Shown one piece after another: positions 9,865 through 18,287 of a stretch of DNA of 64,000 nucleotides. A program made the position numbers and the translations under genes. The notes beneath the pieces were generated by a model. That model worked only from the letters and a program-made list of their open reading frames with translations. It did not search any database and was not told the origin of the DNA. The stretch is from an uncultured bacterium (GTDB lineage: Bacteria > Bacillota_I > Bacilli_A > RFN20 > CAG-826): contig CASFZN010000019.1 of the NCBI GenBank assembly GCA_949299195.1, forward strand, positions 48,753 to 112,752, written 5' to 3'. The stretch's first letter is position 1; each line of letters starts with the position of its first letter.

Positions 9865-12309
9865 TTATTTCTCCTTCCTCATTAATATCTTTATCCCCTT
9901 TATATAATGACCGTTAATGAATTCAACTAAAGCTAAAGCAACTTTAAACTTTAATTGACCACTTGAAGAGAAAGAAAGGCTACGAATATTGTTGTTTGGC
10001 ATCATTTTTGCTACAAAATAGCCACTTTTCATTTCTCTTTCTCTGAAAGTTTTATCTTCTATTTTTTTAGATTTTTCAAATTTCTTTAATCCGACATTAA
10101 CAGTTGCTTTTTTAAATATTTTGCCAACAAAAGAATCAAATTCTCCAATTGGTGTTTCTAAGGTATAAGGCTTTTTATTAAATTCATATTTAGGAATTTT
10201 ATAAGTTAAAATTTCTTCAAAAATTTGATCAGAAATAACTTCTTCATTTAATTTCTTATTTTCTTTAAAAGAATAAGCTTTATTAAGTTCTTCTGAATAA
10301 TTATTTAATGTTTTTTCGCCTTTAAGAGAAATAACTTCTTTAAAAATTTCTTCTCTTGAATTTTTAGAGATGATGAATTCATATTCTCCATCTTCTAAAA
10401 CAAAACTTTTTGCGTTAATGTCATATACTTTTAAAACTTCATAAGGTATCTCAATTTCAATAAGTTTATTTTCATTTACTTTAATTTCTTCTTTTTTGAA
10501 ACCTTTTAATTCTTTTACAGGCCTTAAAACATTTGAATTAAGTTTTCTAACAAAAACTTCAACAACATCTTTTGCATCAATTTTTCCTACATTTTTAACG
10601 ATTAATGAGATGTTTATCTTTTTATTAAAATTGTCATTTCTAATATTAAAATCAGAATATTCAAATTTTGAATAACTTAGTCCATAACCAAAGGGATAAT
10701 TTATATCAATGTTAAAGGAATCATAATAGCGGTATCCAACAAAAATAGATTCTTTATAAATCTCATTTGGAGTTTTTGTAAATGATTCACCAAAAGGAAC
10801 ATCTTCATAAGTTTTAATATAAGTTTCGTTTAATCTACCAGAAGGGGAAACTTCGCCATATAAAATTTTATAGAAGATTTCTCCAATTGCTTCGCCAGCC
10901 ATTCCAAAGTTTAATATGGCATCAACCTTATCTTTAAAAGGCAATTCAATTACCGAACCATTAAAATTAGCGATAATTATCTTTTTATTTAATTTAATTA
11001 GTTCATTTAATAAGTATAATTGGTTATCGGCAAGTTTAATAGAATCGCGGTCAAAGCCTTCTGATTCAACAAAGTCATTTTGAGCAACTAGAAAGACAAT
11101 TTTTTCATAATTCTTAGCTTTTTCAATAGCTTCTTTTTCTAAAGTTAAATTAACTTTATCTTCAATTAATTCATAACCTTTTGCGTATTCATATTTTAAG
11201 AAAGTTTTGCATTTTAAAAATTTATTAATCGAAACAAGTTTATAAGGATTAAGCAAAGATGAGCCGCTTCCTTGATATTTGTTTTCTTCAAAAAGTTCTC
11301 CAACAAATAATATTTTTTCTTCCTTGCTTAAAGGCAAAACATCATTATCGTTTTTAAGTAAAGTTGTTCCTTCTAAACCAACTTCAAGAGCAAGTTTATA
11401 ATTTTCTTCAAAAATAGATTCGTCATATTTTGCTTTATTCTCTGTTTGATTAAGTAAATTTAATACTCTTCTAACCGAGTTATTTATAGTTTCTTTTTTT
11501 ACTTTATTGTCTTTTACGCCCTTTACAAGAAGATCAATGTTATGCTTCACTTGGCCTGGCATCTCAAGGTCGTTTCCGTTTTCTAAAGCAATATCTCTAT
11601 GAACAATTCCACCCCAATCAGTTACATTAACCCCGCAAAAACCCCATTTTTTTCTTAAAAGTTCGTTTTGGGTGTAATTATTTTCACTTGCATTAATTCC
11701 ATTAATCTTGTTATAAGAAGACATTATTCCTAGAGGTTTAGCTTCTTTAACAATCATTTCAAATGGCTTTAAATAAATTTCATTTAATGCGCGTTCATCT
11801 AAAACAGAGTTTCCAGCAAAACGATATTTTTCATTATTATTACAAGCAAAATGTTTTGGAGTTACTCCTACATTTTCACTTTGAACACCTTTTACAAAAC
11901 TTGCTCCAATTCTTCCAGCAAGAAAAGGATCTTCGCTATAATATTCAAAATTTCTTCCGCAAAGTGGATTACGCTTAATATTTACAGAAGGACCTAGAAG
12001 TAAATCAACACCATAATAAGCCCCTTCTTTTCCAATAGCCTTCCCATATTTATAAGCAATATCAGGATTAAAAGTTGATGCTAAAACAGTTCCTGTAGGA
12101 AAGGCGGTAGCTGGTAAAGAATCAGAAACACCAGTTAAATTATCACTATCTGGACGAGTCATTCTAATTCCTGTTGGACCATCAGACATTTTTAAAGAGC
12201 GTATACCATATTTAGAATATGAAATTAAGTCCATGTTTTTATAGCCGCTTAAAAGTTTAGCTTTTTCTTCTAGACTCATCTTCTTTATCGTTTCTTCAAT
12301 ATAGATCAT
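9865..12309 (-). CDS. Glycoside hydrolase family 3 (beta-glucosidase-like)
   Basis: An 814-residue cytoplasmic enzyme with no signal peptide. The GH3 N-terminal barrel shows MSDGPTGIR, GRNFEYYSEDP, KHFACNNNE and the nucleophile Asp in NVTDWGG near residue 225. The alpha/beta sandwich and a fibronectin-III-like domain follow, with FGYGLSYSKFEYSDF near residue 545. About 130 further residues end the protein. First gene of the rhamnoside operon, with ribosome site AGGTGA. It probably removes beta-linked glucose (or xylose) exposed after GH78 action. Exact specificity is open. Confidence 0.88.
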   Translation of the reverse strand: MIYIEETIKKMSLEEKAKLLSGYKNMDLISYSKYGIRSLKMSDGPTGIRMTRPDSDNLTGVSDSLPATAFPTGTVLASTFNPDIAYKYGKAIGKEGAYYGVDLLLGPSVNIKRNPLCGRNFEYYSEDPFLAGRIGASFVKGVQSENVGVTPKHFACNNNEKYRFAGNSVLDERALNEIYLKPFEMIVKEAKPLGIMSSYNKINGINASENNYTQNELLRKKWGFCGVNVTDWGGIVHRDIALENGNDLEMPGQVKHNIDLLVKGVKDNKVKKETINNSVRRVLNLLNQTENKAKYDESIFEENYKLALEVGLEGTTLLKNDNDVLPLSKEEKILFVGELFEENKYQGSGSSLLNPYKLVSINKFLKCKTFLKYEYAKGYELIEDKVNLTLEKEAIEKAKNYEKIVFLVAQNDFVESEGFDRDSIKLADNQLYLLNELIKLNKKIIIANFNGSVIELPFKDKVDAILNFGMAGEAIGEIFYKILYGEVSPSGRLNETYIKTYEDVPFGESFTKTPNEIYKESIFVGYRYYDSFNIDINYPFGYGLSYSKFEYSDFNIRNDNFNKKINISLIVKNVGKIDAKDVVEVFVRKLNSNVLRPVKELKGFKKEEIKVNENKLIEIEIPYEVLKVYDINAKSFVLEDGEYEFIISKNSREEIFKEVISLKGEKTLNNYSEELNKAYSFKENKKLNEEVISDQIFEEILTYKIPKYEFNKKPYTLETPIGEFDSFVGKIFKKATVNVGLKKFEKSKKIEDKTFREREMKSGYFVAKMMPNNNIRSLSFSSSGQLKFKVALALVEFINGHYIKGIKILMRKEK

Positions 12310-12402
12310 AAATTCACCTATGAAAGCTCTTACAATAATATTTTAAACTAAAAAAATCAAATAATCTTGTCATTTTGTTCAAATATTTATATTATTGTTC
12401 TA
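12310..12402. promoter_or_regulatory. Divergent promoter region between GH3 operon and AraC regulator
   Basis: These 93 bases must hold both promoters and probably the AraC operator. On the plus strand TTGTCA (12367-12372) and TATTAT (12390-12395) are 17 bases apart. That would place the transcript start next to the regulator's ATG at 12403, leaving almost no leader. The minus-strand promoter is not clear. No perfect direct-repeat operator was found by eye. Confidence 0.45.
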
Positions 12403-13575
12403 ATGAAAGATTTTGATTTAGATTACCTCATAAAAAATGTAGCCGATCTTTGTTCAATACCAATAAGGTATTATAAAAGTAATGGTGAAATTATTGTTTA
12501 CACTAGAGTCGAACTAAAAATTGATCCTTTTGATTATGTAAAAAACGAAGTTTTTAAACTTAAAAACAATATTGATTATTATGTATCAAAAAACAACTTT
12601 TACTACATTATCACTCAAAATAAAGATGAAAAAATAGTAATTGGTCCTTCCGCTTTCACTCAACCACAAGACTACGAATTAAATAGAATTATTTTTGAAC
12701 TTAAGTTAAATCTAGAAGAAGGAATTTCATTTAAAAATACAATGAAAACTATTATTCCTTATCCAATTGAAACACTTCTTCAGATTGCATGTTCAATAAA
12801 TTATGTTTTAAACAATGAAAAAGTTAAACTATCGGATATTTTGCTTAAAGATTTGCCAGCCTTTACTCCTTCTATTTCTATTCAAGAAAACGAAGAAGAA
12901 ACTCATTTTTCTCATAACACATTAAAGATTGAAAATGAAATTTTAGATATAGTTAGATCTGGCGATTTAAATAGACTAGATTTATATGTTGAAAATATTG
13001 GAGCCATAAGAACAAATCTTGTTGCTGATACTCTTTTAAGACAAACTAAAGACATGTTTATAGTAACTGTAACTTTAGCTTCCAGAACAGCAATGAAAGA
13101 AGGGCTTGATAACGAAGAAGGTTTGAGTTTAAGTGATCTCTTTATACATAGAATTGAAAATGCTCATAACACTAACGAACTGAATGCCGTAATCTTAGAT
13201 GCCTTAAGAGAATACACAACTCGAGTTCATTATCTTAAAAGTGTCAAAAATCAAAGCAAGTTCACTCTCGAACTTTCTAACTACATAATTCATAACATTT
13301 CTAAGAAAATCACTATACAAGATTTAGTTAATAAATTTTATATTTCAAAAACATCTTTATGTAACAAAGTTAAAAAAGAAAGCGGGTATTCTATTAACGA
13401 ATTCATTAACCAAACAAAAATAACTGTTGCTAAAAATCTTTTAGAAACTACTACTAACTCTATTCTTTCAATCAGCGATTATTTAGGATATAGTTCTCAA
13501 AATCATTTTGAAAAAGTCTTTAAAAAAATAGTAGGAATTACTCCTCGAAAATTTAGAAACTCTAAAAATAATTAA
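12403..13575 (+). CDS. AraC-family transcriptional regulator of the rhamnoside locus
   Basis: About 390 residues. The C-terminal 100 residues hold two helix-turn-helix units: ITIQDLVNKFYISKTSLCNKV, then SISDYLGYSSQNHFEKVFKK and the family end motif GITPRKFR. The N-terminal 280 residues are a PAS/GAF-like sensor similar to YesN/YsiA-type regulators of Firmicutes. The start is set at the ATG of MKDFDLDY; an upstream TTG at 12367 overlaps the likely promoter. Divergent placement to the GH3-rhaD operon suggests it activates that operon in response to rhamnose or a rhamnoside. The ligand is inferred from context. Confidence 0.85.
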   Translation: MKDFDLDYLIKNVADLCSIPIRYYKSNGEIIVYTRVELKIDPFDYVKNEVFKLKNNIDYYVSKNNFYYIITQNKDEKIVIGPSAFTQPQDYELNRIIFELKLNLEEGISFKNTMKTIIPYPIETLLQIACSINYVLNNEKVKLSDILLKDLPAFTPSISIQENEEETHFSHNTLKIENEILDIVRSGDLNRLDLYVENIGAIRTNLVADTLLRQTKDMFIVTVTLASRTAMKEGLDNEEGLSLSDLFIHRIENAHNTNELNAVILDALREYTTRVHYLKSVKNQSKFTLELSNYIIHNISKKITIQDLVNKFYISKTSLCNKVKKESGYSINEFINQTKITVAKNLLETTTNSILSISDYLGYSSQNHFEKVFKKIVGITPRKFRNSKNN

Positions 13576-13604
13576 GATTTGCAGGTTTTTTCTAAAAAAC
13601 AAAA

Positions 13605-13640
13605 AACTCTCCTTGAAAATCAAAGAGAGTTATTGTTCAT
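13605..13640. terminator. Terminator after the AraC gene
   Basis: Stem AACTCTC (13605-13611) pairs with GAGAGTT (13625-13631), with an inner TTGA/TCAA pairing. A-rich sequence lies before it and T-rich sequence after it, so it could act in both directions. Confidence 0.7.
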
Positions 13641-13740
13641 TTTAAGATGCAAATTTTACCTATTCTTCTTTTTTTATTTTTAAAACTAAACCAGTAAAAT
13701 CTTTTCTTTTTAGTTTCTTTATTTTCGTTTTCTAGGTTAT

Positions 13741-14228
13741 TGAATATTCTAAAGCTTGAGAGCCACCAGTTTAAAGCTTGAGAGCCATACCCTATTTAAT
13801 TAATAATTTTGAACTTAGGAGCCATCTATAAATTCTATCTCCTAAAATATTTTTGCATGAATTTTCATTGACTAATTTCAACCATAATTCAGAAAAATAT
13901 TATTTATAATATTTTTTAAATACAGACATCCTTCAATTTTTAAAACTTCAAATTCATATAAAAAAACATTATCTTTAGTATGATTTAAATAAGATGGATA
14001 TGATTTTAGCTAAGATACGTTTTATATATGAATAAATACAATATTAGTAATAAGAAATAATAAAATAAATTTTCTTAATTAATTGACAAAATATAGAAAG
14101 AAAATTTTAACGATTTATTTTATGCATTTATTTAAAAATATAGGTGGCTCTGAAGATTTAAATTGCTATTTAAAATGGGTATGGCTCTCAAGACCTAAAC
14201 TGATGGCTCCGAAGCGCTAGAATATTCA
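13741..14228. mobile_element. Non-coding inverted-repeat element (MITE-like), about 488 bp
   Basis: The element starts TGAATATTCTA and ends with its complement TAGAATATTCA. Imperfect inverted arms of about 90 bases (13741-13833 and 14139-14228) flank a core of about 300 bases with no reading frame. Each arm carries three copies of a motif like CTTGAGAGCCA. On the left they begin near 13753, 13774 and 13811, on the right near 14142, 14179 and 14201. TG...CA termini with repeated subterminal motifs resemble the transposase-binding ends of IS21-type elements, so a non-autonomous derivative is likely. No clear target duplication was found. The family assignment is an inference. Confidence 0.6.
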
Positions 14229-14243
14229 TAGAGAAACGTTTAT

Positions 14244-14317
14244 CTAGTAGGCTTTCATTTTTCTAGTAGAACCAAATTTTAAAAATCCGTCGGTTCGAAT
14301 CAATTTTTATCTACTAG
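14244..14317. other. tRNA-like fragment with flanking CTAGTAG repeats
   Basis: Two direct CTAGTAG copies (14244-14250, 14263-14269) face a CTACTAG (14311-14317). Between them GGTTCGAATC (14292-14301) matches a T-arm consensus. No anticodon arm can be folded. It may be a decayed tRNA 3' end or an old attachment site next to the tRNA array. Confidence 0.25.
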
Positions 14318-14333
14318 CAAAACGCCAAAAATG

Positions 14334-14357
14334 AAAAAATGCCCGATTTCTCGAGCA
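14334..14357 (-). terminator. Terminator of the tRNA array
   Basis: On the minus strand TGCTCGA, a GAAA loop and TCGGGCA form a 7-bp stem followed by TTTTTTC. It lies 50 bases past the last tRNA gene of the array. Confidence 0.8.
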
Positions 14358-14409
14358 AGTATCGTTCATTTCAATACCTTTAGTTTGTATCAAAATGTTA
14401 GTTATAAGA

Positions 14410-14486
14410 TGGTTGCGAGGGTAGGATTTGAACCTACGACCTCAGGGTTATGAGCCCTGCAAGCTACCGGACTGCTCTACCTCGCG
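14410..14486 (-). tRNA. tRNA-fMet(CAT), initiator
   Basis: A 77-base cloverleaf with encoded CCA. The anticodon loop is CTCATAA on a CAGGG/CCCTG stem. The 5' base is C and faces A at position 72, the unpaired end typical of initiator tRNA. Last gene of the five-tRNA array. Confidence 0.9.
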
Positions 14487-14503
14487 ATATCGTGTAATAT
14501 AAA

Positions 14504-14594
14504 TGGCGGAGAAAGAGGGATTCGAACCCTCGCAAGACTTGCATCTTCTATCGGTTTTCAAGACCGACCCCTTCAGCCGCTTGGGTATTTCTCC
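14504..14594 (-). tRNA. tRNA-Ser(TGA)
   Basis: A 91-base gene with the long variable arm of serine tRNAs, anticodon loop CTTGAAA and encoded CCA. Confidence 0.93.
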
Positions 14595-14599
14595 ATAGA

Positions 14600-14676
14600 T
14601 GGTGGACCATCTAGGACTTGAACCCAGAACCTAACCGTTATGAGCGGTCCGCTCTAACCAATTGCGCTAATGGTCC
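14600..14676 (-). tRNA. tRNA-Ile2(CAT)
   Basis: A 77-base gene with anticodon CAT on a CCG/CGG-ended stem, acceptor GGACCAT/ATGGTCC and encoded CCA. The acceptor and D-arm match the AUA-reading tRNA-Ile whose C34 is modified to lysidine by TilS, rather than Met tRNAs. Three CAT tRNAs in one array (fMet, Ile2, Met) support this split. Confidence 0.75.
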
Positions 14677-14683
14677 TTTATAT

Positions 14684-14760
14684 TGGTAGCAGCGGGGGGA
14701 CTCGAACCCTCGACGCGCCGGGTATGAGCCGACTGCTCTAACCAACTGAGCTACGCTGCC
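14684..14760 (-). tRNA. tRNA-Met(CAT), elongator
   Basis: A 77-base gene with acceptor GGCAGCG/CGCTGCT, anticodon loop CTCATAC and encoded CCA. A normally paired 5' end separates it from the initiator tRNA. Confidence 0.85.
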
Positions 14761-14793
14761 ATATCGGTATTTGCAGATTAATTCTTTTTTAAG

Positions 14794-14867
14794 TGGTGGA
14801 CCCTAGGAGAATCGAACTCCTAACCCAAGCTTGCAAAGCTAGTGTTATCCCATTTAACTAAGGGCCC
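14794..14867 (-). tRNA. tRNA-Ala(TGC)
   Basis: A 74-base gene, anticodon loop TTTGCAA, encoded CCA. The acceptor GGGCCCT/AGGGTCC contains the G3:U70 wobble pair that defines alanine identity. The anticodon stem has one mismatch. First gene of the array. Confidence 0.88.
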
Positions 14868-14887
14868 ATTCGAACTAATGCTTGATA

Positions 14888-14916
14888 ATAATATCATTAC
14901 TTTAACCATAAATCAA
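14888..14916 (-). promoter_or_regulatory. Promoter of the tRNA array
   Basis: Minus-strand TTGATT (14911-14916) and TATTAT (14888-14893) are separated by 17 bases, ending about 20 bases before tRNA-Ala. The same TTGATT-17-TATTAT pattern precedes tRNA-Arg. Confidence 0.7.
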
Positions 14917-14942
14917 GCAGTTAATTTCGCTTTTTTCACTAA

Positions 14943-14978
14943 TTGGCAAAAGCTAGTCAGGAAACTAGCTTTTACCAA
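14943..14978. terminator. Hairpin at the end of the feo operon
   Basis: AAAAGCTAGT pairs with ACTAGCTTTT, extended outward by TTGG/CCAA. It lies between the feo operon end and the tRNA array promoter and probably terminates feo transcripts. The tail after the stem is not strongly T-rich. Confidence 0.55.
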
Positions 14979-14999
14979 TAGTAAGTTACTTATTTTTAA

Positions 15000-15242
15000 T
15001 TAAGAACTAGTTTTTTTGTTAGGATTATTATTTGTTAAAGAGTGGTTAGCGGAACAAGAACATCCACATTTTTGACCTTTCTTTTTATATTTTTTATGAT
15101 ATGCCTTTACTAAATTTTTGCCTTTAGAAGCGCAATCACATTCTGAAATAGACTCTCCTCTCATCTTCTTTCTAATGAAATAGATAGCCATCCCAATTAA
15201 ATATAAACAAATAATAACTATAACTAAAATTTCAATCCACAT
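15000..15242 (-). CDS. FeoB-associated Cys-rich membrane protein
   Basis: 80 residues. One membrane segment spans residues 5-23, then a basic stretch, then Cys clusters (ECDC near residue 34, KCGCSC near residue 58). This matches the small Cys-rich proteins commonly encoded directly after feoB in Firmicutes. The gene lies 21 bases after the feoB stop. It may bind iron or support FeoB in the membrane. No enzymatic role is known. Confidence 0.85.
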   Translation of the reverse strand: MWIEILVIVIICLYLIGMAIYFIRKKMRGESISECDCASKGKNLVKAYHKKYKKKGQKCGCSCSANHSLTNNNPNKKTSS

Positions 15243-15263
15243 AATATAAATTTAAATAGTATT

Positions 15264-17579
15264 TTATGACATTTTTATTTTGTCATTATTCTTTTGATCA
15301 AGTCGTTTATTAATATAAACGATTAATACTATGGCAACAGCAAGAACTGCGACAAAGATAAATACAGTCCACCACCATTCACCAACTAAGTAAATCATTG
15401 TTCCGACAACATAAGAAACAACGAGCCAGAAGAGTAATGTCCATTTAAATGTGCCTTTTTTAAGTTCTCCTTTAGCACTAGCAACCGCAGCAAAACAAGG
15501 AATCGTTAACATATTAAAGGCAATAAATGAGATGACTCCGGCATTAGAGATTCCAGTTCCAACAATCATTGCATATGCTGGACCAACTTCTTCTCCTAAG
15601 GATTCAATAATTGAAGGATCAACGGTTATAAATAGTGAAGCTAAAGCACCAAAAGTTGATATAACATTCTCTTTTGCAATTAAACCAGTAATTGCAGCAA
15701 CTGCGAAGACCCATCCGTAAGTAGTTAATTGGGATCCAAATCCTAAAGGTGTGAATAATGGTTGAATAATCATACCAAGTTGAGCAAGGATTGAATCATT
15801 AACACCTAAACTACTATCTTCATTAATCATTCGATAATCTGGAGTGAATGATTGTAAGAACCAAATAAGGATAGTTGAAAGTAAGATAATTGTGAAAGCT
15901 TTTTTAACGAAGTGTTTGGTTTTATCCCAAAGGTGAACCATTAAAGCTTTAAATTGTGGCCAGTGATATGCTGGTAATTCCATAATAAATGGAGGAGTTT
16001 TTCCTCTCATGGTGGTATTTCTCATTAAGATGACACAAACTAATGCTGTGACCATTCCTAATAAATACATTCCATAAGTAATTAAATCTGGATTACTCAT
16101 TCCAACTGTATGAGCTAAAGCTCCTGCCATACCAGCTAAAATTGGTAATTTAGCACCGCATGAGAAGAAAGGAATAACTCTGATAGTAGCTGTTCTTTCG
16201 TTATCATCGGCTAAAGTACGGGTATTGACCATCGCAGGAATTGAACATCCAAATCCCATTATCATAGGGATAATTGCTCTACCTGAAAGTCCAAGTCTTC
16301 TAAATATACGGTCAAGGATAAAGGCAACACGAGCCATGTATCCGCTATCTTCTAAAATTGAGAAGAATAAGAATAAAATTAAGATTTGTGGTAAGAACCC
16401 AAATATTGCGAATAATCCACCGATTAAACCATCATTAATGAATGATTGAACCCGCATTGGAGCAGCAATAGATTCTAAACCTTGAGCAATTAATGCAGCT
16501 ATTGAATCTAAACATCCTACGAATAGATTCGTAATTATATAACCAGGTGACATCAATGCGCCATCAGATACAATTGCTCCATTAAACGCGCTTTGGATTG
16601 TATCCTCAGGGAAATTAAAGACATTAACACCATCTAAAACTCCTGAATATGATAAATATAAGAAGTTTTCAGAGAATGTAAAATGGAAAATGAGGAATAA
16701 AATAACTAAGAAAATTGGAATTCCTAACCATCTATTTGTTAAGACTTTATCGATTTTATCGGAAACAGTAAGTCTTTTTTTAACATCTTTACTTAATGGT
16801 TCTTTTCTTTTTAAAGCAGGTGCGAAGTTTTTAGCAATATATTTATATCTTTCATCAGCTACTATCGCTTCAAAATCGTCTCCGAATGTATCATCATTAA
16901 ATGATTCTTTATAAGATTCAATTAAAGCGTTAGCTTCTTTTGAACCTTTTTCTAATTCATCTTTCTCAATTAATTTAATAGCGTGGAATAAAGGATGTGT
17001 GACTTCGTTTTTAATATAATCTTCTTTAACGTTTTTAACTAAATCTCCGATTCTAGAAGATTCTAAGACACTACTTCCTTCTCTTCCTTTTTCACTAGCT
17101 TGAATTGCTACTTCCATTAAATCTTCAGTGTGTTTTTGTTTTAATGCAGAAATAGCAACAACAGGAACTCCAAGTTTAGAAGATAGAGTATTAACATCGA
17201 TTACGTCACCTTTTTTATCGACAACATCAATCATATTTAAGGCAACAACTACTGGAACATCCATTTCAAGTAATTGAGTGGTTAAATATAAATTTCTTTC
17301 AAGATTTGTTGCATCAACAATATTAATAACGCAATCAGGTTTTTCATCAAGAATATAATTTCTTGAAATAACTTCTTCTGGAGTATAAGGTGAAAGGCTA
17401 TAAATACCAGGTAAGTCGATAATTTCGACGCCTTCACTCTTTTTCCTTTTATAAACGCCTTCTTTTTTCTCAACAGTAACTCCAGGCCAGTTTCCAACGT
17501 GTGCCGTAGAACCTGTGAGATTATTAAATAAAGTAGTTTTACCCGAGTTAGGGTTACCAGCTAAAGCAAAACGTTTCAT
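15264..17579 (-). CDS. feoB: Ferrous iron transporter FeoB
   Basis: Membrane Fe(II) transporter with an N-terminal G domain: GNPNSGKTT (G1), WPGVTVEKK (G2), DLPG (G3), NMID (G4). A helical spacer follows to about residue 270, then two Gate/FeoB core domains with MARVAFILDRIF and GFGCSIPA, and a hydrophobic C-terminus. The start at 17579 is preferred over 17603. Its ribosome site GGAAGGTGA lies in the last codons of feoA, which stops 1 base upstream. About 771 residues, close to family size. Imports Fe(II), consistent with anaerobic life. Confidence 0.95.
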   Translation of the reverse strand: MKRFALAGNPNSGKTTLFNNLTGSTAHVGNWPGVTVEKKEGVYKRKKSEGVEIIDLPGIYSLSPYTPEEVISRNYILDEKPDCVINIVDATNLERNLYLTTQLLEMDVPVVVALNMIDVVDKKGDVIDVNTLSSKLGVPVVAISALKQKHTEDLMEVAIQASEKGREGSSVLESSRIGDLVKNVKEDYIKNEVTHPLFHAIKLIEKDELEKGSKEANALIESYKESFNDDTFGDDFEAIVADERYKYIAKNFAPALKRKEPLSKDVKKRLTVSDKIDKVLTNRWLGIPIFLVILFLIFHFTFSENFLYLSYSGVLDGVNVFNFPEDTIQSAFNGAIVSDGALMSPGYIITNLFVGCLDSIAALIAQGLESIAAPMRVQSFINDGLIGGLFAIFGFLPQILILFLFFSILEDSGYMARVAFILDRIFRRLGLSGRAIIPMIMGFGCSIPAMVNTRTLADDNERTATIRVIPFFSCGAKLPILAGMAGALAHTVGMSNPDLITYGMYLLGMVTALVCVILMRNTTMRGKTPPFIMELPAYHWPQFKALMVHLWDKTKHFVKKAFTIILLSTILIWFLQSFTPDYRMINEDSSLGVNDSILAQLGMIIQPLFTPLGFGSQLTTYGWVFAVAAITGLIAKENVISTFGALASLFITVDPSIIESLGEEVGPAYAMIVGTGISNAGVISFIAFNMLTIPCFAAVASAKGELKKGTFKWTLLFWLVVSYVVGTMIYLVGEWWWTVFIFVAVLAVAIVLIVYINKRLDQKNNDKIKMS

Positions 17580-17580
17580 A

Positions 17581-17838
17581 TTATTTTTCACCTTCCCTTT
17601 CAAGTATAGTCGTCATTTCTAATGTGATGAGTTCGGCTTCAACTTTTCTTAAAGTTAATTCATATCCACGAATATTTATTTCAAGCGGATCTCCTAATGG
17701 AGCTTTTTTTCTTAAAAATACTTCAGCTCCTGGAGTAACTCCCATATCAAAAAGTCGGCGACGAATTCTTCCATCTCCTTCGACTTTAACAATCGTTCCA
17801 ACTTCCCCGACTTTAAAGTCATTCAATTTCTTTAACAT
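17581..17838 (-). CDS. feoA: Ferrous iron transport protein A
   Basis: 85-residue SH3-like FeoA. Key features are the start LNDFKVGEVGTIVKVEGDG, then RRRLFDMGVTPGAEVFLRKKAPLGDP and a final strand pair. It supports FeoB function at the cytoplasmic face. Its stop is directly followed by the feoB ATG, and its own SD (GGAGG) lies in the gap after the second FeoA gene. Confidence 0.93.
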   Translation of the reverse strand: MLKKLNDFKVGEVGTIVKVEGDGRIRRRLFDMGVTPGAEVFLRKKAPLGDPLEINIRGYELTLRKVEAELITLEMTTILEREGEK

Positions 17839-17868
17839 CGACTCCCTCCTAAATAATATAAAGAAATA

Positions 17869-18084
17869 TTATTGGGTAACGAAGATTTTTGATGCGATAC
17901 TATAATCTAAAGCAAGGCGGGAATCTTGGATTAATATAATTAAATTGCCACTTATTGATTCGATAACAGTTATTTTGGCGTCTTTTACAACGCCTAAAGA
18001 TTGGAGATGTTTTTTTAATTTTTCATCAGCAACAACTTTAATAACTGATAATTCAACGTTTAATGGGGCAACTACTAATGGCAT
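17869..18084 (-). CDS. Second FeoA-domain protein
   Basis: 71 residues with a FeoA-like fold: hydrophobic opening LVVAPLNVELSVIKV, then LKKHLQSLGVVKDAKITVIES and DSRLALDYSIASKIFV. It is shorter and more divergent than the downstream FeoA. Paired small FeoA proteins before FeoB are common in Firmicutes. It is the first gene of the operon, 30 bases upstream of feoA, behind a strong promoter. Confidence 0.82.
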   Translation of the reverse strand: MPLVVAPLNVELSVIKVVADEKLKKHLQSLGVVKDAKITVIESISGNLIILIQDSRLALDYSIASKIFVTQ

Positions 18085-18119
18085 AAATTCCTATCTTTCT
18101 CTTTTTTTGCTAGTAATAA

Positions 18120-18148
18120 ATTATATTTTAATATCGATAGATAAACAA
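18120..18148 (-). promoter_or_regulatory. feoA: Promoter of the feo operon
   Basis: Minus-strand TTGTTT (18143-18148) and a perfect TATAAT (18120-18125) with a 17-base spacer. The -10 lies about 36 bases before the first FeoA start. Confidence 0.7.
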
Positions 18149-18168
18149 ATACAATTGCAATAAAATTC

Positions 18169-18188
18169 TTGTTAACCAACATTAACAA
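18169..18188. promoter_or_regulatory. Candidate DtxR-family operator upstream of feo
   Basis: Perfect dyad TTGTTAA-N6-TTAACAA, about 20 bases upstream of the feo -35. A weaker dyad with the same geometry, TAGTT-N6-AACTA, lies at 18232-18247. The dtxR promoter carries TTAGTT-N6-AACTAA. Shared 6-base spacing suggests one regulator binds all three. Confidence 0.5.
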
Positions 18189-18265
18189 ATATATTAAAAC
18201 TCAAAGTAATTCAATTGTAAAGGAGTTTTGTTAGTTTTGGTTAACTATTTTTTTAAGTTAATAAA

Positions 18266-18287
18266 AAGATGGATATTTATCCATCTT
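18266..18287 (-). terminator. Terminator of the dtxR gene
   Basis: AAGATGGAT and ATCCATCTT pair around a 4-base loop, with TTTATT after the stem on the minus strand. The stem overlaps the stop codon of the regulator gene. Confidence 0.75.

Noticed and set aside
15451..17905. Several plus-strand frames of 74-93 residues opposite feoB and feoA
   Set aside because: Mirror frames of well-supported minus-strand genes; none has a ribosome site.
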